Assembly (NCBI RefSeq): GCF_947492815.1
Contig: NZ_CANLOB010000006.1
Span: 1-64,000, forward strand
DNA length: 64,000 bases
Direction: 5' to 3'
DNA from: an uncultured Dokdonia sp.
GTDB taxonomy: Bacteria > Bacteroidota > Bacteroidia > Flavobacteriales > Flavobacteriaceae
Shown here: piece by piece, positions 55,362 through 63,561 of the stretch
Layout: every line of letters starts with the position of its first letter
Numbering within the stretch: position 1 is the first letter of the stretch
Translations under genes and position numbers: made by a program
The notes under the pieces: generated by a model
What the model saw: only the letters and a program-made list of their open reading frames with translations
Told to the model about the DNA's origin: nothing
The model's database searches: none

Positions 55362-55544
55362 TTATTTTATTTCTTTATGAACCGTCATACGCTTAAGTAC
55401 TGGATTAAATTTCTTTAATTCCATACGATCTGGCGTATTCTTTTTGTTCTTTGTAGTTATATATCTTGAAGTTCCTGGTTGTCCGGAAGCTTTGTGCTCT
55501 GTACACTCTAAGATTACCTGTACTCTGTTCCCTTTCTTGGCCAT
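55362..55544 (-). CDS. rpmG: 50S ribosomal protein L33
   Basis: 60 residues, [18 protein letters not shown] start and [19 protein letters not shown] core typical of L33. The usual paired zinc cysteines of the Cys+ form are absent (only one Cys), so this is the Cys-minus paralogue. 21 bp after rpmB. Confidence 0.97.
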   Translation of the reverse strand: MAKKGNRVQVILECTEHKASGQPGTSRYITTKNKKNTPDRMELKKFNPVLKRMTVHKEIK

Positions 55545-55565
55545 TTCTGTTACTCTTTATGGGAT

Positions 55566-55802
55566 TTATTTTAAGAATCCTTTTGCACGCGCTTCTTTAA
55601 GCACTGCAGAGATTCCTTTCTTGTTAATATTTTTTAAAGCAGATGTAGACACTTTTAGTGTAATCCACTTATCTTCTTCAGGAATATAAAAACGCTTCTT
55701 TACAAGGTTAGCGTTAAATTTACGCTTCGTCTTATTCATGGCGTGAGAAACATTGTTTCCTACCATTGCTTTTTTTCCTGTAAGCTCACAAACTCTTGAC
55801 AT
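55566..55802 (-). CDS. rpmB: 50S ribosomal protein L28
   Basis: 78 residues. MSRVCELTGKKAMVGNNVSHAMNKTKRKFNANL is the classic L28 N-terminus. First gene of the rpmB-rpmG-DUF4295 unit. Confidence 0.98.
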   Translation of the reverse strand: MSRVCELTGKKAMVGNNVSHAMNKTKRKFNANLVKKRFYIPEEDKWITLKVSTSALKNINKKGISAVLKEARAKGFLK

Positions 55803-55878
55803 CTTAATAAACTTTTCTTGTTATTTCAAAACAGGGTGCAAATTTACATAAAATCTACAGCTACACCAAAACAAAATG

Positions 55879-57126
55879 CTAGTTTTTTGAAATTTCTTCA
55901 TGTAATAGCTCTAATGCCTTGTTAACAGTCTTTTCTATCACTCTTTTTCTATGATTTCCCATCATAAAATGATATGCATTGCTTCCTTCTGGAGTAGCAA
56001 TCCCGATATATACTGTTCCTACAGCAACATCAGAATCACCTTTTGTGGGTCCTGCATTTCCTGTTGTTGTAATCGCATAATCTGTATTGTACATTTTCTG
56101 CACTTGCACAGCCATAGCTTCAGCTACTTCAGCACTTACTACAGAATGTGCATCTATAAGCGCCTTATCTACTCCTAATACCTCTATTTTAGAACGCGTA
56201 GCATATGTAACAGTACTTCCTACTAAATAACCAGAAGCGCCTGCATTTGAAGCAAATCGTTGCACAACACTTCCTCCAGTACAACTTTCGGCAATAGAAA
56301 GTGTTTTCCTTTTGGTTGTTAAGGCTTTTCCTATGAGAAGTTCTAAGGGTCCGTTTTCTTCGTATCCTACAAAAACGTCTGCTACAAGAGGTACTAGTTT
56401 TTGTAATTGCACTTCCATTGCGGCATCTACATCTTCTTTTATAGCTCCACTAGTAGATAATCGCAAGCGCACACGTCCTAAGGAAGGCAAATAAGCTAGT
56501 TTGATCTCTGAAGGCAGTTCGTTTTCGAAAGCTTCTATACGCTGTGCAATAGCGCTCTCTCCCATTCCATACGTGAGTAATGTTTTGTGCAAAATATATG
56601 GAAGATGAAATTGTTCTTTTAATCTAGGAAGCACTTCATACTCCATCAACCCTTTCATCTCATGAGGTACACCAGGCATCGAGATAAATACTTTCCCATC
56701 TTGCTCCATCCACATACCAGGGGCCGTTCCATACTTATTTTTTAAAATAGTAGCCTTAGAAGGAACCAACGCTTGTGTTTTATTTGACTCTAGTAATGGT
56801 TTTTTTACGTATTTCTCAAATAAATACTCAACATGATCTAATACTTCTTGATTAAAGACAAGTTCATCATCAAAATATTCACAGAAGGTGCTTTTTGTAA
56901 TATCATCTTTAGTAGGACCTAATCCTCCTGTTACGATAATGATATCTGAGTTCGCTTTCGCGAAAGCTAAACTTTCTAGAATGTGATCTTTATCATCTTG
57001 AACAGAGCTTATCTGATATACAGAAACACCAATAGCATTGAGAGCCTTTGAGATATAGGCAGAATTGGTATCTACAATTTGACCAATGAGAATCTCATCG
57101 CCTATTGTAATAATATGTGCTTTCAT
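55879..57126 (-). CDS. cinA: CinA-type nicotinamide-nucleotide amidase/ADP-ribose pyrophosphatase
   Basis: 415 residues. The N-terminal molybdopterin-binding-like COG1058 domain has ITIGDEILIGQIVDTNS and VTGGLGPTKDD. The C-terminal CinA domain has SIAESCTGGSVVQRF and GNAGPTKGDSDVAVG. It recycles pyridine nucleotide by-products. The palindrome at 56953 encodes LAFAKANSD near residue 55. Confidence 0.96.
   Translation of the reverse strand: MKAHIITIGDEILIGQIVDTNSAYISKALNAIGVSVYQISSVQDDKDHILESLAFAKANSDIIIVTGGLGPTKDDITKSTFCEYFDDELVFNQEVLDHVEYLFEKYVKKPLLESNKTQALVPSKATILKNKYGTAPGMWMEQDGKVFISMPGVPHEMKGLMEYEVLPRLKEQFHLPYILHKTLLTYGMGESAIAQRIEAFENELPSEIKLAYLPSLGRVRLRLSTSGAIKEDVDAAMEVQLQKLVPLVADVFVGYEENGPLELLIGKALTTKRKTLSIAESCTGGSVVQRFASNAGASGYLVGSTVTYATRSKIEVLGVDKALIDAHSVVSAEVAEAMAVQVQKMYNTDYAITTTGNAGPTKGDSDVAVGTVYIGIATPEGSNAYHFMMGNHRKRVIEKTVNKALELLHEEISKN
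56953..56967. repeat. CGCTTTCGCGAAAGC palindrome inside cinA
   Basis: 15 of 16 bases, read on the minus strand as A-F-A-K-A. Confidence 0.88.
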
Positions 57127-57131
57127 AAAGA

Positions 57132-57473
57132 TTAGAAGTTAAAATCTTCCTTTAGTTCTTCTATAACAATTGTAAGGGTAGAGATAATCTGATCGAGCTG
57201 TTCTTGTATTGCTGAAGTAGGTTTGCTAGAATCTGACCACTTCTCCATAGCAGCGATTTGCTTCAATAAATCAATCCCAAACATATCAATATTTGGTTTC
57301 ATTTTATGAGCAAACTGATATGCCATTTTATGGTTATCATTTTCTATAGCTGTTTGCATAGATAGCATATCTGGAGGAATCTCTTGTAAGAAGGTTTCTA
57401 CAATTACACTTACAAAGCTATCATCACCACCAGCAATCTCTCTTACTTTTTCTAGGTTATAATTTTTTGTCAT
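57132..57473 (-). CDS. histidine phosphotransfer (HPt) domain protein
   Basis: 113 residues, helical. The phospho-accepting His lies in AYQFAHKMKPNIDMFG. A free-standing phosphorelay intermediate that would link hybrid kinases to response regulators. No kinase is adjacent. 2 bp between its stop-distal start and the FAH gene end, so probably co-transcribed. Confidence 0.9.
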   Translation of the reverse strand: MTKNYNLEKVREIAGGDDSFVSVIVETFLQEIPPDMLSMQTAIENDNHKMAYQFAHKMKPNIDMFGIDLLKQIAAMEKWSDSSKPTSAIQEQLDQIISTLTIVIEELKEDFNF

Positions 57474-57475
57474 AA

Positions 57476-58087
57476 CTATTTTACATTGATAGAAAACATC
57501 TCAGTATCTCCTATAAATCCTTTTAATTTATCATTTATAGCAACAGGTCCAACACCCGCTGGCGTGCCTGTAAATATAACATCTCCTATCTTAAGAGTAA
57601 AGTATTGAGAGACATAACTTATTAATTCGTCTATTTTCCATAACATATGTGCTGTGTTTCCATCTTGTAAAACAGCGCCATTTTTCTCTAATGTAAATGC
57701 AATATTATCTACATTTTCAAACGTACTCTTATCCAACCACTTCCCTATCACAGCAGCACCATCAAAGGCTTTGGCCTTTTCCCATGGTAGTCCTTTTGCT
57801 TTGAGACTAGATTGCAAATCACGTGCCGTAAAGTCAATCCCCAATCCTATTTCGTCATAATAGGTATGTGCAAATTTTTTATCTATGTATTTCCCTATTT
57901 TCTTGATCTTTACTAGAATCTCTACTTCGTGATGTACATCTTTTGAAAATTCCGGAATCACAAAAGGGTGTTGTTTTAGAAGAATCGAAGAGTCGGGTTT
58001 TAAAAAGACGACTGGATGATCTGGCCTTTCATTGGCAAGTTCTTCTATATGCTTTGCATAATTTCTTCCGATACAAATAAGTTTCAT
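57476..58087 (-). CDS. fumarylacetoacetate hydrolase-family protein
   Basis: 203 residues. FAH-fold marks include FLKPDSSIL, HHEVEILVKI with metal-binding acidic residues, the GIDFTARDLQ and KAFDGAAVIG segments and GDVIFTGTPAGVGP. Likely acylpyruvase or oxaloacetate tautomerase-type activity. Substrate not certain. Confidence 0.93.
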   Translation of the reverse strand: MKLICIGRNYAKHIEELANERPDHPVVFLKPDSSILLKQHPFVIPEFSKDVHHEVEILVKIKKIGKYIDKKFAHTYYDEIGLGIDFTARDLQSSLKAKGLPWEKAKAFDGAAVIGKWLDKSTFENVDNIAFTLEKNGAVLQDGNTAHMLWKIDELISYVSQYFTLKIGDVIFTGTPAGVGPVAINDKLKGFIGDTEMFSINVK

Positions 58088-58099
58088 AGTATCTGTGGT

Positions 58100-58876
58100 T
58101 TAAAATAGTTTCGTATTAAAACCTCTAAGTTTTATAGCTGTCAACACTTTCTTAGTATATAATGGAAAATCTGCATTTTGAATCCATCCATAATAGCCTG
58201 GTTCATTTTCTAATACGGCTTCTACCAATTTTCCTTTATGCTTTCCAAAAGTAAAGATTTCTGCTCCTTTATCATCATACCCTATAAATCCTGCAAAATC
58301 TGCCGATTTTTTACGAGTACTAAACTCAGCTAATGATTTCATATTATTCTCTAACTCGTCATAACGATCTAGTTGAGATTTTAAAACTTCATAGGTAGCC
58401 ATTGTATCTGCTGCTGCACTATGCGCATTGGTCAAGTCTTTATCACAATAAAACTTATAGGCTGCTACCAGCGTACGTTGTTCCATTTTATGAAAAATGT
58501 TTTGCACATCAATTGCATTCTTATTTTTCATATCAAAATCAATATCACAACGCAATAATTCTTCGGCTAATAATGGGATATCAAAACGATTAGAATTAAA
58601 CCCTGCAAGATCTGAGTCTTTAATGATGTTATGAATTTCTGTTGCTTTTTGAGCAAATGTAGGTGCGTCTGCAATATCGGCATCACTTATGCCATGTACT
58701 GCTGTAGTAGCTGGTGGAATAGGTACTGTCGGGTTGATACGTTGTGTATATTCTTCTTCTCTTCCGTCTGGAAATACTTTCAGTATAGATATTTCTACGA
58801 TGCGGTCTTTAGCTACTTGAATTCCTGTAGTCTCCAAATCGAAGAAGCAAATAGGTCTACTTATATTAAGCTTCAT
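58100..58876 (-). CDS. DnaQ-like 3'-5' exonuclease
   Basis: 258 residues from the ATG at 58874-58876; an upstream ATG adds FQYNF and is less likely. DEDDh exonuclease: CFFDLETTGIQ, GFNSNRFDIPLL and the HSAAADTMATYE box with the catalytic His. The C-terminal ~75 residues form a GKHKGK-type domain seen in related Bacteroidetes exonucleases. Proofreading-like or nucleic-acid processing. Confidence 0.92.
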   Translation of the reverse strand: MKLNISRPICFFDLETTGIQVAKDRIVEISILKVFPDGREEEYTQRINPTVPIPPATTAVHGISDADIADAPTFAQKATEIHNIIKDSDLAGFNSNRFDIPLLAEELLRCDIDFDMKNKNAIDVQNIFHKMEQRTLVAAYKFYCDKDLTNAHSAAADTMATYEVLKSQLDRYDELENNMKSLAEFSTRKKSADFAGFIGYDDKGAEIFTFGKHKGKLVEAVLENEPGYYGWIQNADFPLYTKKVLTAIKLRGFNTKLF

Positions 58877-58979
58877 AAAGTTGTATTGAAACACAAAAAT
58901 ACAATTTGAAAAGCTATCCTCCGCCTTAGAGAAGGCTAAAAATATCAGAATATGTATCTTGTGGCTTTATTATTGAAGT

Positions 58980-59621
58980 ATGACATTTATGAAGCTTTTT
59001 ATACCATTATTTTTCCTCATATATCCATTATATTTCACAGCGCAAACTCCTGCCGTAGAACTCATAGAAGACAAACAAGCAAAACGGTGGACACTCTATG
59101 CTCAAAATAATACGGATATAGAACAGGAAGCTTTCCTCATGGTAAAAGGGGAAGGTTTTAGACGTAGTGCCGATAGACCTATCATCAAAAAAATACCACC
59201 TCATAGCAAAGTAGTCATGATCATATTGATTCCTTTAAAAGGTGCTACTCCAACGTATACAAAGATATTTACCTTTGAAGAACAATTACAAACTATTAAA
59301 AAACGTAAGGGCGAAGGGCAAGCAGAACGGGTTAATTTATTGCCTGTAGATCCGGAACAACTTACGGTCTTTATAGAAAACGATTGTGAAAAATGCAGCT
59401 ATCTCACTGATTATTTGAGAAATCAAAGAATTAAACACCGTGCATTAGATATCAAAAAAAATAATGCTGTTTTCAACCTCATGTGGAAACATCTGAAAGA
59501 TTCTGTTTCTGGTCGTGAACTCATTAAAATGCCAGTATTAATGCATCAAGAAAAAATGTATTTTGATATCATTGATATGGAGCATTTTATTCAGAATTTT
59601 AATTGGGAGAAAATTGATTAA
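58980..59621 (+). CDS. exported thioredoxin-fold protein with CEKC motif
   Basis: 213 residues with a signal peptide ending near FTAQ (about residue 22). The N-terminal ~100 residues are a beta-rich domain (MVKGEGFRRS, IPPHSKVVM). The C-terminal part is glutaredoxin-like, with C-E-K-C in the position of the redox centre (FIENDCEKCSYL) and a MPVLMHQ cis-Pro segment. It is a paralogue of the protein at 60986, sharing the same two-part layout (GEGFRRS/GTGFRQS). Probably an envelope thiol oxidoreductase. Confidence 0.8.
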   Translation: MTFMKLFIPLFFLIYPLYFTAQTPAVELIEDKQAKRWTLYAQNNTDIEQEAFLMVKGEGFRRSADRPIIKKIPPHSKVVMIILIPLKGATPTYTKIFTFEEQLQTIKKRKGEGQAERVNLLPVDPEQLTVFIENDCEKCSYLTDYLRNQRIKHRALDIKKNNAVFNLMWKHLKDSVSGRELIKMPVLMHQEKMYFDIIDMEHFIQNFNWEKID

Positions 59622-59627
59622 GGTATA

Positions 59628-59643
59628 CGCTTTCGCGAAAGCG
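59628..59643. repeat. CGCTTTCGCGAAAGCG palindrome (intergenic)
   Basis: Perfect 16 bp, 6 bp after the CEKC protein stop, followed by CACTTAGCATC, like the tail of the 3031 unit. May also terminate the upstream gene. Confidence 0.92.
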
Positions 59644-59747
59644 CACTTAGCATCTATTCAATTATAAATCATAAAGTTATACTCTACAGGTTTATAATTT
59701 TAGTAATAATAGTATCTTTTCAAAAAAAACAATTCTTTAAATCGTAC

Positions 59748-60356
59748 ATGAATATACTTACAAGGCATTTCAACTATATATTAGTTGGGTCAATTTGCAT
59801 TATCATAGATGTTAGTATCTCAAATGCTACTAATGGAAAAGGGCTTAATCTAGATTTTATAAATGATTTTTTGGGAGCCAGTCTTATATTTGTAGGTGTA
59901 AGATATTTACTTATTAACACAACTAGTACATCTCAACAATATTACAGCTATTTAAAAACAGCTCTTTATACGGCAAGTATATCAATATATTTTGGGGCGC
60001 TTGATTTTTTTGTTTTCCCACAACCTAGTTGGTTTATAATACTTAATATGTTTTTGCAACTCTTTGTTATCTACGGTGCGATAACGTTTTGCAAAGCAAT
60101 GTTTATACTTACCGATCATGCAGAAGATTTTGAAAATAGAAATAGATGGAAAACAGCTCAATCACTAATAATTTATCTTACTTTCATTCCATATACTCTT
60201 ATTCTTATCAATAGTATCTTTGAATTAACTGAATCAAACACGTACATAGATTTAAGCGCTAGATGGACACTATACATTATCCATTTACTATCTATACCGT
60301 TTGTCTATTTTATTTGGGTTCTATATACGACTAAACAACATATTAAACAAGTATAA
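59748..60356 (+). CDS. hypothetical multi-pass membrane protein
   Basis: 202 residues with about six hydrophobic segments; no family recognised. A short hydrophilic loop near residues 125-140. It lies between two paralogous CxxC proteins but is not obviously related to them. Confidence 0.7.
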   Translation: MNILTRHFNYILVGSICIIIDVSISNATNGKGLNLDFINDFLGASLIFVGVRYLLINTTSTSQQYYSYLKTALYTASISIYFGALDFFVFPQPSWFIILNMFLQLFVIYGAITFCKAMFILTDHAEDFENRNRWKTAQSLIIYLTFIPYTLILINSIFELTESNTYIDLSARWTLYIIHLLSIPFVYFIWVLYTTKQHIKQV

Positions 60357-60364
60357 TAATCGCC

Positions 60365-60880
60365 ATGAATACATTAAAACCTTCTTTCATTTTTATATTT
60401 TTTTGTACCTTTTTAGTGACTCAAATCTCTTTTGCACAAACAGAAGAGCAAAAAGCGATGGCAAAACTCTCTTTTATGATCGGTGATTGGAAAGGAACGG
60501 GTAGCTCCTATCCTAAAGATCAGAACAAACCCTATGATGTGCTTTCTAAAGTACGTTATGACTTAGACGGCGAGCTTCTCGTATTACGTCATAGAGGTAC
60601 CAGAGACGGAAAACCTATATTGAGTTTACATACCATCATTTATTATAATGTAGAAGAAAAACAATATTATTACAATGCTTTTAGAAAGCAAGGAACACGT
60701 CCTTTTACAGGTAAAATTGTTGACGGAAAGCTCATCTGTACAATTGGGAATGAGTACCGCCTTATATTTCGGCGAACACCTGAAGGACTTTTTAATGAAT
60801 ATGGAGAAAAACTCATAGATGGAGTTTGGACCAAAAATTTTGAAGACCTCCTATACCCTACTTCAGAAATTACTTTTTAA
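60365..60880 (+). CDS. exported lipocalin-like hypothetical protein
   Basis: 171 residues with a signal peptide ending near ISFAQ (about residue 25). The pattern LSFMIGDWKGTGSSYP at the start and alternating strands recall small lipocalin/THAP4-like beta-barrels, but the match is by eye. 8 bp after the membrane protein gene. Confidence 0.72.
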   Translation: MNTLKPSFIFIFFCTFLVTQISFAQTEEQKAMAKLSFMIGDWKGTGSSYPKDQNKPYDVLSKVRYDLDGELLVLRHRGTRDGKPILSLHTIIYYNVEEKQYYYNAFRKQGTRPFTGKIVDGKLICTIGNEYRLIFRRTPEGLFNEYGEKLIDGVWTKNFEDLLYPTSEITF

Positions 60881-60918
60881 TTGCTTTCTTTTTACGTTAG
60901 TTCAACATACTCAGTATA

Positions 60919-60934
60919 GCATTTCGCGAAAGCG
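60919..60934. repeat. partial GCATTTCGCGAAAGCG palindrome (intergenic)
   Basis: One arm intact, the other changed at one base; followed by TATAC. Located between the lipocalin-like gene and the CTTC protein gene. Confidence 0.75.
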
Positions 60935-60985
60935 TATACGGAATATCTTTTTTTAGCGTTATAACTCTATAAATCCTATGACATT

Positions 60986-61600
60986 ATGCTAAAAAAATTA
61001 CCTTTCATTGTACTGCTTTTCTTAAGCTTTGCCGCAAAAGCGCAAGATCGCCCAATAAAAATTATAGATGAACAAGTAAAAAATCGTTTATTTCTGTATG
61101 CTGTAAATGAGAACGAAAAAGACCTTGATGTCATGATTACAGTGACAGGTACTGGTTTTAGACAAAGTAAAGCCAAGCCTAGATTAACTCGTATTCCAGC
61201 AACTTCCAAAGTAAATATCAAAAGTTTAATTATAGAACGTGGTAAAACACCTAATTATGAGTATGAACTTGTGGTAAATGATAGTTTATCTCGCAGAGCT
61301 CTTAAAAGACCTTTTGAGTTGGTGAAGATAGAGGCAAAACGACCTATTCTTATATATCTCACAGAAAAATGTACTACCTGCGATACACTTATTGCTAGCT
61401 TAGAAGAGAGCATCTATCTTTTTAAAACAGAAAAATTAAGTGATCAACCTAAAATGGAGGCCTATCTTACCAAGTCACTAGCAAACTCTGCAACGCCACT
61501 TGAATCACTTACAACTCCTATTTTGAATTTAGGAGGTAAAATATTTGTAGATATTGAAACCTACGAACAATTAATGGATAAGCTTAAAGAAATTGAATAG
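60986..61600 (+). CDS. exported thioredoxin-fold protein with CTTC motif
   Basis: 204 residues with a signal peptide ending near AAKAQ (about residue 20). Same layout as the protein at 58980: beta-rich N-terminal domain (VTGTGFRQSKAKPRLTRIPATSKV) then a glutaredoxin-like part with C-T-T-C (YLTEKCTTCDTL) and a T-P-I-L cis-Pro segment. Both cysteines conserved. Likely envelope disulfide or redox protein. The stop is followed by the terminator that borders the retron island. Confidence 0.8.
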   Translation: MLKKLPFIVLLFLSFAAKAQDRPIKIIDEQVKNRLFLYAVNENEKDLDVMITVTGTGFRQSKAKPRLTRIPATSKVNIKSLIIERGKTPNYEYELVVNDSLSRRALKRPFELVKIEAKRPILIYLTEKCTTCDTLIASLEESIYLFKTEKLSDQPKMEAYLTKSLANSATPLESLTTPILNLGGKIFVDIETYEQLMDKLKEIE

Positions 61601-61612
61601 CCACAATGCCAC

Positions 61613-61633
61613 CCCATAAAAAAAGCCTCATTT
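61613..61633. repeat. 21-bp direct repeat, left border of the retron island
   Basis: Identical to 63562-63582 (CCCAT, seven A, GCCTCATTT). It forms the left arm of a terminator at both places. Confidence 0.95.
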
Positions 61634-61650
61634 TTTAAATGAGGTTTTTT
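61618..61650. terminator. terminator at the left border of the retron island
   Basis: Stem CCTCATTT/AAATGAGG (61626-61633/61637-61644) with flanking A and T runs, serving the plus-strand CTTC protein and the minus-strand reverse transcriptase. Confidence 0.88.
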
Positions 61651-61665
61651 AAAATTCCGTTATCG

Positions 61666-62499
61666 TTATTTTCCACTATTTGCTCTATCTACCTTTTCTT
61701 TATACAAAAATAAGCCAGCAATTTGTTGTGGAGATTTGTTTTCAGTAGATTCTAATTTAGCCTTAAAGGATTTTGGAAGTTCTAAGTGATTATTCATTAC
61801 GTGTAATCCTGTAACATTTGGATTTCTAGAATAATTAGTTTTCTTATGACTGATTTTGTAATCTGCAGTTATTATCTCTAAAATCTGAGGTATTTTAGAC
61901 TTAAAATCTTTAGCAGATGAAAAAGTCATATCATCAACAAAAGAAGTAAACGTTGCTTCATTTTCTAGAGCGAATTTATTCAAAATATCACCAGTTTTAA
62001 TAAAAACTAAATTTGCCAATGTTGAAGAAGTTGGAGCTCCTTGAGGTATTTGTCCCTTATAAGTAGTTAATTGAGTTAATATTCGAGATACTGACGGTGA
62101 AAATCCTTGACTTACAAACATTTTAAATACAGCTTCGATTTTAATTGACGGAAAAAAATCTTTTAAGTCAGTAGTAAATTTATATTTTTTACCCTGGTGC
62201 TTTTTTGCATTATCTATGTTGTCCTTTTTCTTCACAGCACCATAAGCATAAGAAGGCATTTTAATTTTTACTAAAATATTTCTATGAATTCTTTTCTGAA
62301 TTACCTTAAGCCTTCTTTGACTTGGATGAATTATTCGTTTTTTTTGATTCCCGTTTGCGTCAAGTTTTGGTTTGCCAAATTTATCTCTTTTAATTTCTAT
62401 CTTTTCTTTGTAAAAATTATCAATATTTCTAATAATCGATTCGATCTCTTTAAAATCAACTTTTAATGTGTAAGCTAAATGTTTGGTAGTTCGTATCAT
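61666..62499 (-). CDS. retron-type reverse transcriptase
   Basis: 277 residues. Reverse-transcriptase motifs in order: the retron hallmark NAKKH (NAxxH) at 97-101, DLKDFF at 111-116, PQGAPTSSTLANL at 152-164, the catalytic FVDD at 187-190 and the second retron hallmark VTG at 229-231. NAxxH and VTG together separate retrons from group II introns and DGRs. FVDD in place of YADD keeps both catalytic aspartates. Its start overlaps the HTH gene stop as TAATG, so the two are coupled. It should make msDNA from a nearby structured RNA, for which the 63089-63420 region upstream is the candidate. The short thumb region (after 231) is at the low end of family lengths. Confidence 0.92.
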   Translation of the reverse strand: MIRTTKHLAYTLKVDFKEIESIIRNIDNFYKEKIEIKRDKFGKPKLDANGNQKKRIIHPSQRRLKVIQKRIHRNILVKIKMPSYAYGAVKKKDNIDNAKKHQGKKYKFTTDLKDFFPSIKIEAVFKMFVSQGFSPSVSRILTQLTTYKGQIPQGAPTSSTLANLVFIKTGDILNKFALENEATFTSFVDDMTFSSAKDFKSKIPQILEIITADYKISHKKTNYSRNPNVTGLHVMNNHLELPKSFKAKLESTENKSPQQIAGLFLYKEKVDRANSGK

Positions 62500-62789
62500 T
62501 ATTTAGCAAAAAACTGGTTGATTAATGATTTTACAGAAGGAGCTATTATTTTAAAAGCTTCCTTTTTTTCTGGACTAATATCATCTCCATCTAGTGAAAG
62601 GAAAAATAATATTGGTAATGGTATACCCAAATTACTCGAAATAATTTTTAGTGTAGAAAGATTTGGTTCTTTATTATTATTTTCTATTTGAGATAAATAT
62701 GCTTGCGTTATATCACAAAGCTGGGCGAATTGAGTTTGTTTGAAACCGTTTTGCTTTCTTATTGATTTTATTGCTAGTCCTAAATCCAT
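62499..62789 (-). CDS. XRE-type HTH protein of the retron operon
   Basis: 96 residues. A classic XRE helix-turn-helix (IKSIRKQNGFKQTQFAQLCDITQAYLSQIENNNKEPNLSTL) at residues 8-50, then a short helical tail. Coupled to the reverse transcriptase by a one-base overlap. Some retron types pair the enzyme with an HTH protein. Here it may be a regulator of the operon, the effector, or its inhibitor. Confidence 0.9.
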   Translation of the reverse strand: MDLGLAIKSIRKQNGFKQTQFAQLCDITQAYLSQIENNNKEPNLSTLKIISSNLGIPLPILFFLSLDGDDISPEKKEAFKIIAPSVKSLINQFFAK

Positions 62790-62822
62790 AGAGTTAAATT
62801 GAAAAAATTAAGGGGTGTCGGG

Positions 62823-63068
62823 TCAGAATAAGTTCGTAAAGTCTTCGAAATGTGAAAATACCCTAGTGAGTAAATTAATTCCTCTAAATACTATACTCCA
62901 ATCAATTGGTTTTACTTCACCATCTTTCTTGGAATCTTCTAAGTACTTAATTGCATTAGCTAAAAGAACTTTTTCTTCATCCGAGAAGGAACAACGTTTC
63001 TCGGAAAGGATGGTCTTCATACCTAGTATGAGATCATCAACGTACTGATAATTGCTTTTTTCACGCAT
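62823..63068 (-). CDS. 81-residue accessory protein of the retron operon
   Basis: 81 residues, acidic to neutral, helical, with no recognised domain and no signal peptide. It contains segments LILGMKTILSEKRCSFSDEEKVLLANAIKYL and IDWSIVFRGINLL. First ORF after the putative non-coding RNA and 33 bp upstream of the HTH gene. Its conserved position in the operon, rather than its sequence, makes it a candidate effector or toxin. Confidence 0.75.
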   Translation of the reverse strand: MREKSNYQYVDDLILGMKTILSEKRCSFSDEEKVLLANAIKYLEDSKKDGEVKPIDWSIVFRGINLLTRVFSHFEDFTNLF

Positions 63069-63088
63069 ATCTAATAATTTTAATTAAA

Positions 63089-63104
63089 AAGGCACTATTG
63101 CCTT
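63089..63104 (-). terminator. mini-terminator at the 3' end of the predicted retron RNA
   Basis: AAGGCA-ATAG-TGCCTT stem followed by T on the minus strand, 20 bp before the 81-residue ORF. It may end the RNA or attenuate expression of the operon. Confidence 0.65.
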
Positions 63105-63420
63105 GCCATATTACCAATATGCTTAATAATTAAATTCAATATGCGTTGTTCACAATATCACCCCCGAATTATTCCTTGCCATCTAAATGCCTTTTTACTT
63201 TTTGGCTTTTTGCCTCGCTGGCTTAACAAGTTATTAGCTGTTTTCTTCTTAATATAAGACTTTTACCACTTCAGATTTCAACTGAAACGGCTTCTAAGCA
63301 TCCTACGCTAACGTTGAGCGCTTTTGCTATTGCCAATAGAACCATAATTGGTTGTGTAACTTAATACACTTTAGTAGCTTAAATTTAATTATTACAATTT
63401 TCAATACTCTTTCAAAGAAC
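63089..63420 (-). ncRNA. predicted retron msr-msd-type structured RNA
   Basis: Minus-strand hairpins in order: GTGTA/TACAC (63369-63354), AACCA/TGGTT (63353-63340), CTATT/AATAG (63339-63327), CGCT/AGCG (63320-63306), a 9-pair stem with G-U (CCGTTTCAG/CTGAAGTGG, 63290-63266), GCC/GGC (63222-63212), a second GCC/GGC with a 12-base A-rich loop (63206-63189), CATATT/AATATG (63121-63107) and the terminator (63104-63089). The density of hairpins between a promoter and the first ORF fits a non-coding RNA. The a1/a2 pairing and the branching guanosine could not be assigned, and exact ends are unknown. Confidence 0.55.
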
Positions 63421-63425
63421 TGGCA

Positions 63426-63456
63426 CAAAGATATAATATTTTTTAAGTTCACCAAA
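63426..63456 (-). promoter_or_regulatory. Bacteroidetes promoter of the retron operon
   Basis: On the minus strand: TTTG (63456-63453), a 19-bp spacer and TATCTTTG (63433-63426), an exact match to -33 TTTG/-7 TAnnTTTG. Transcription should start near 63420, just before the first hairpin. Confidence 0.85.
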
Positions 63457-63561
63457 TTTTTTTATAAAAAATATTACTGACAGTATATAAATATTATAAT
63501 ATAATACACTGAAAGTTATTTAATGTCTTTAAAATATTAATTCTTAAATCATTTATAATTA

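Noticed and set aside
61666..62499. Group II intron maturase or diversity-generating RT
   Set aside because: No maturase or endonuclease domain and no template/variable repeats; NAxxH and VTG motifs favour a retron.
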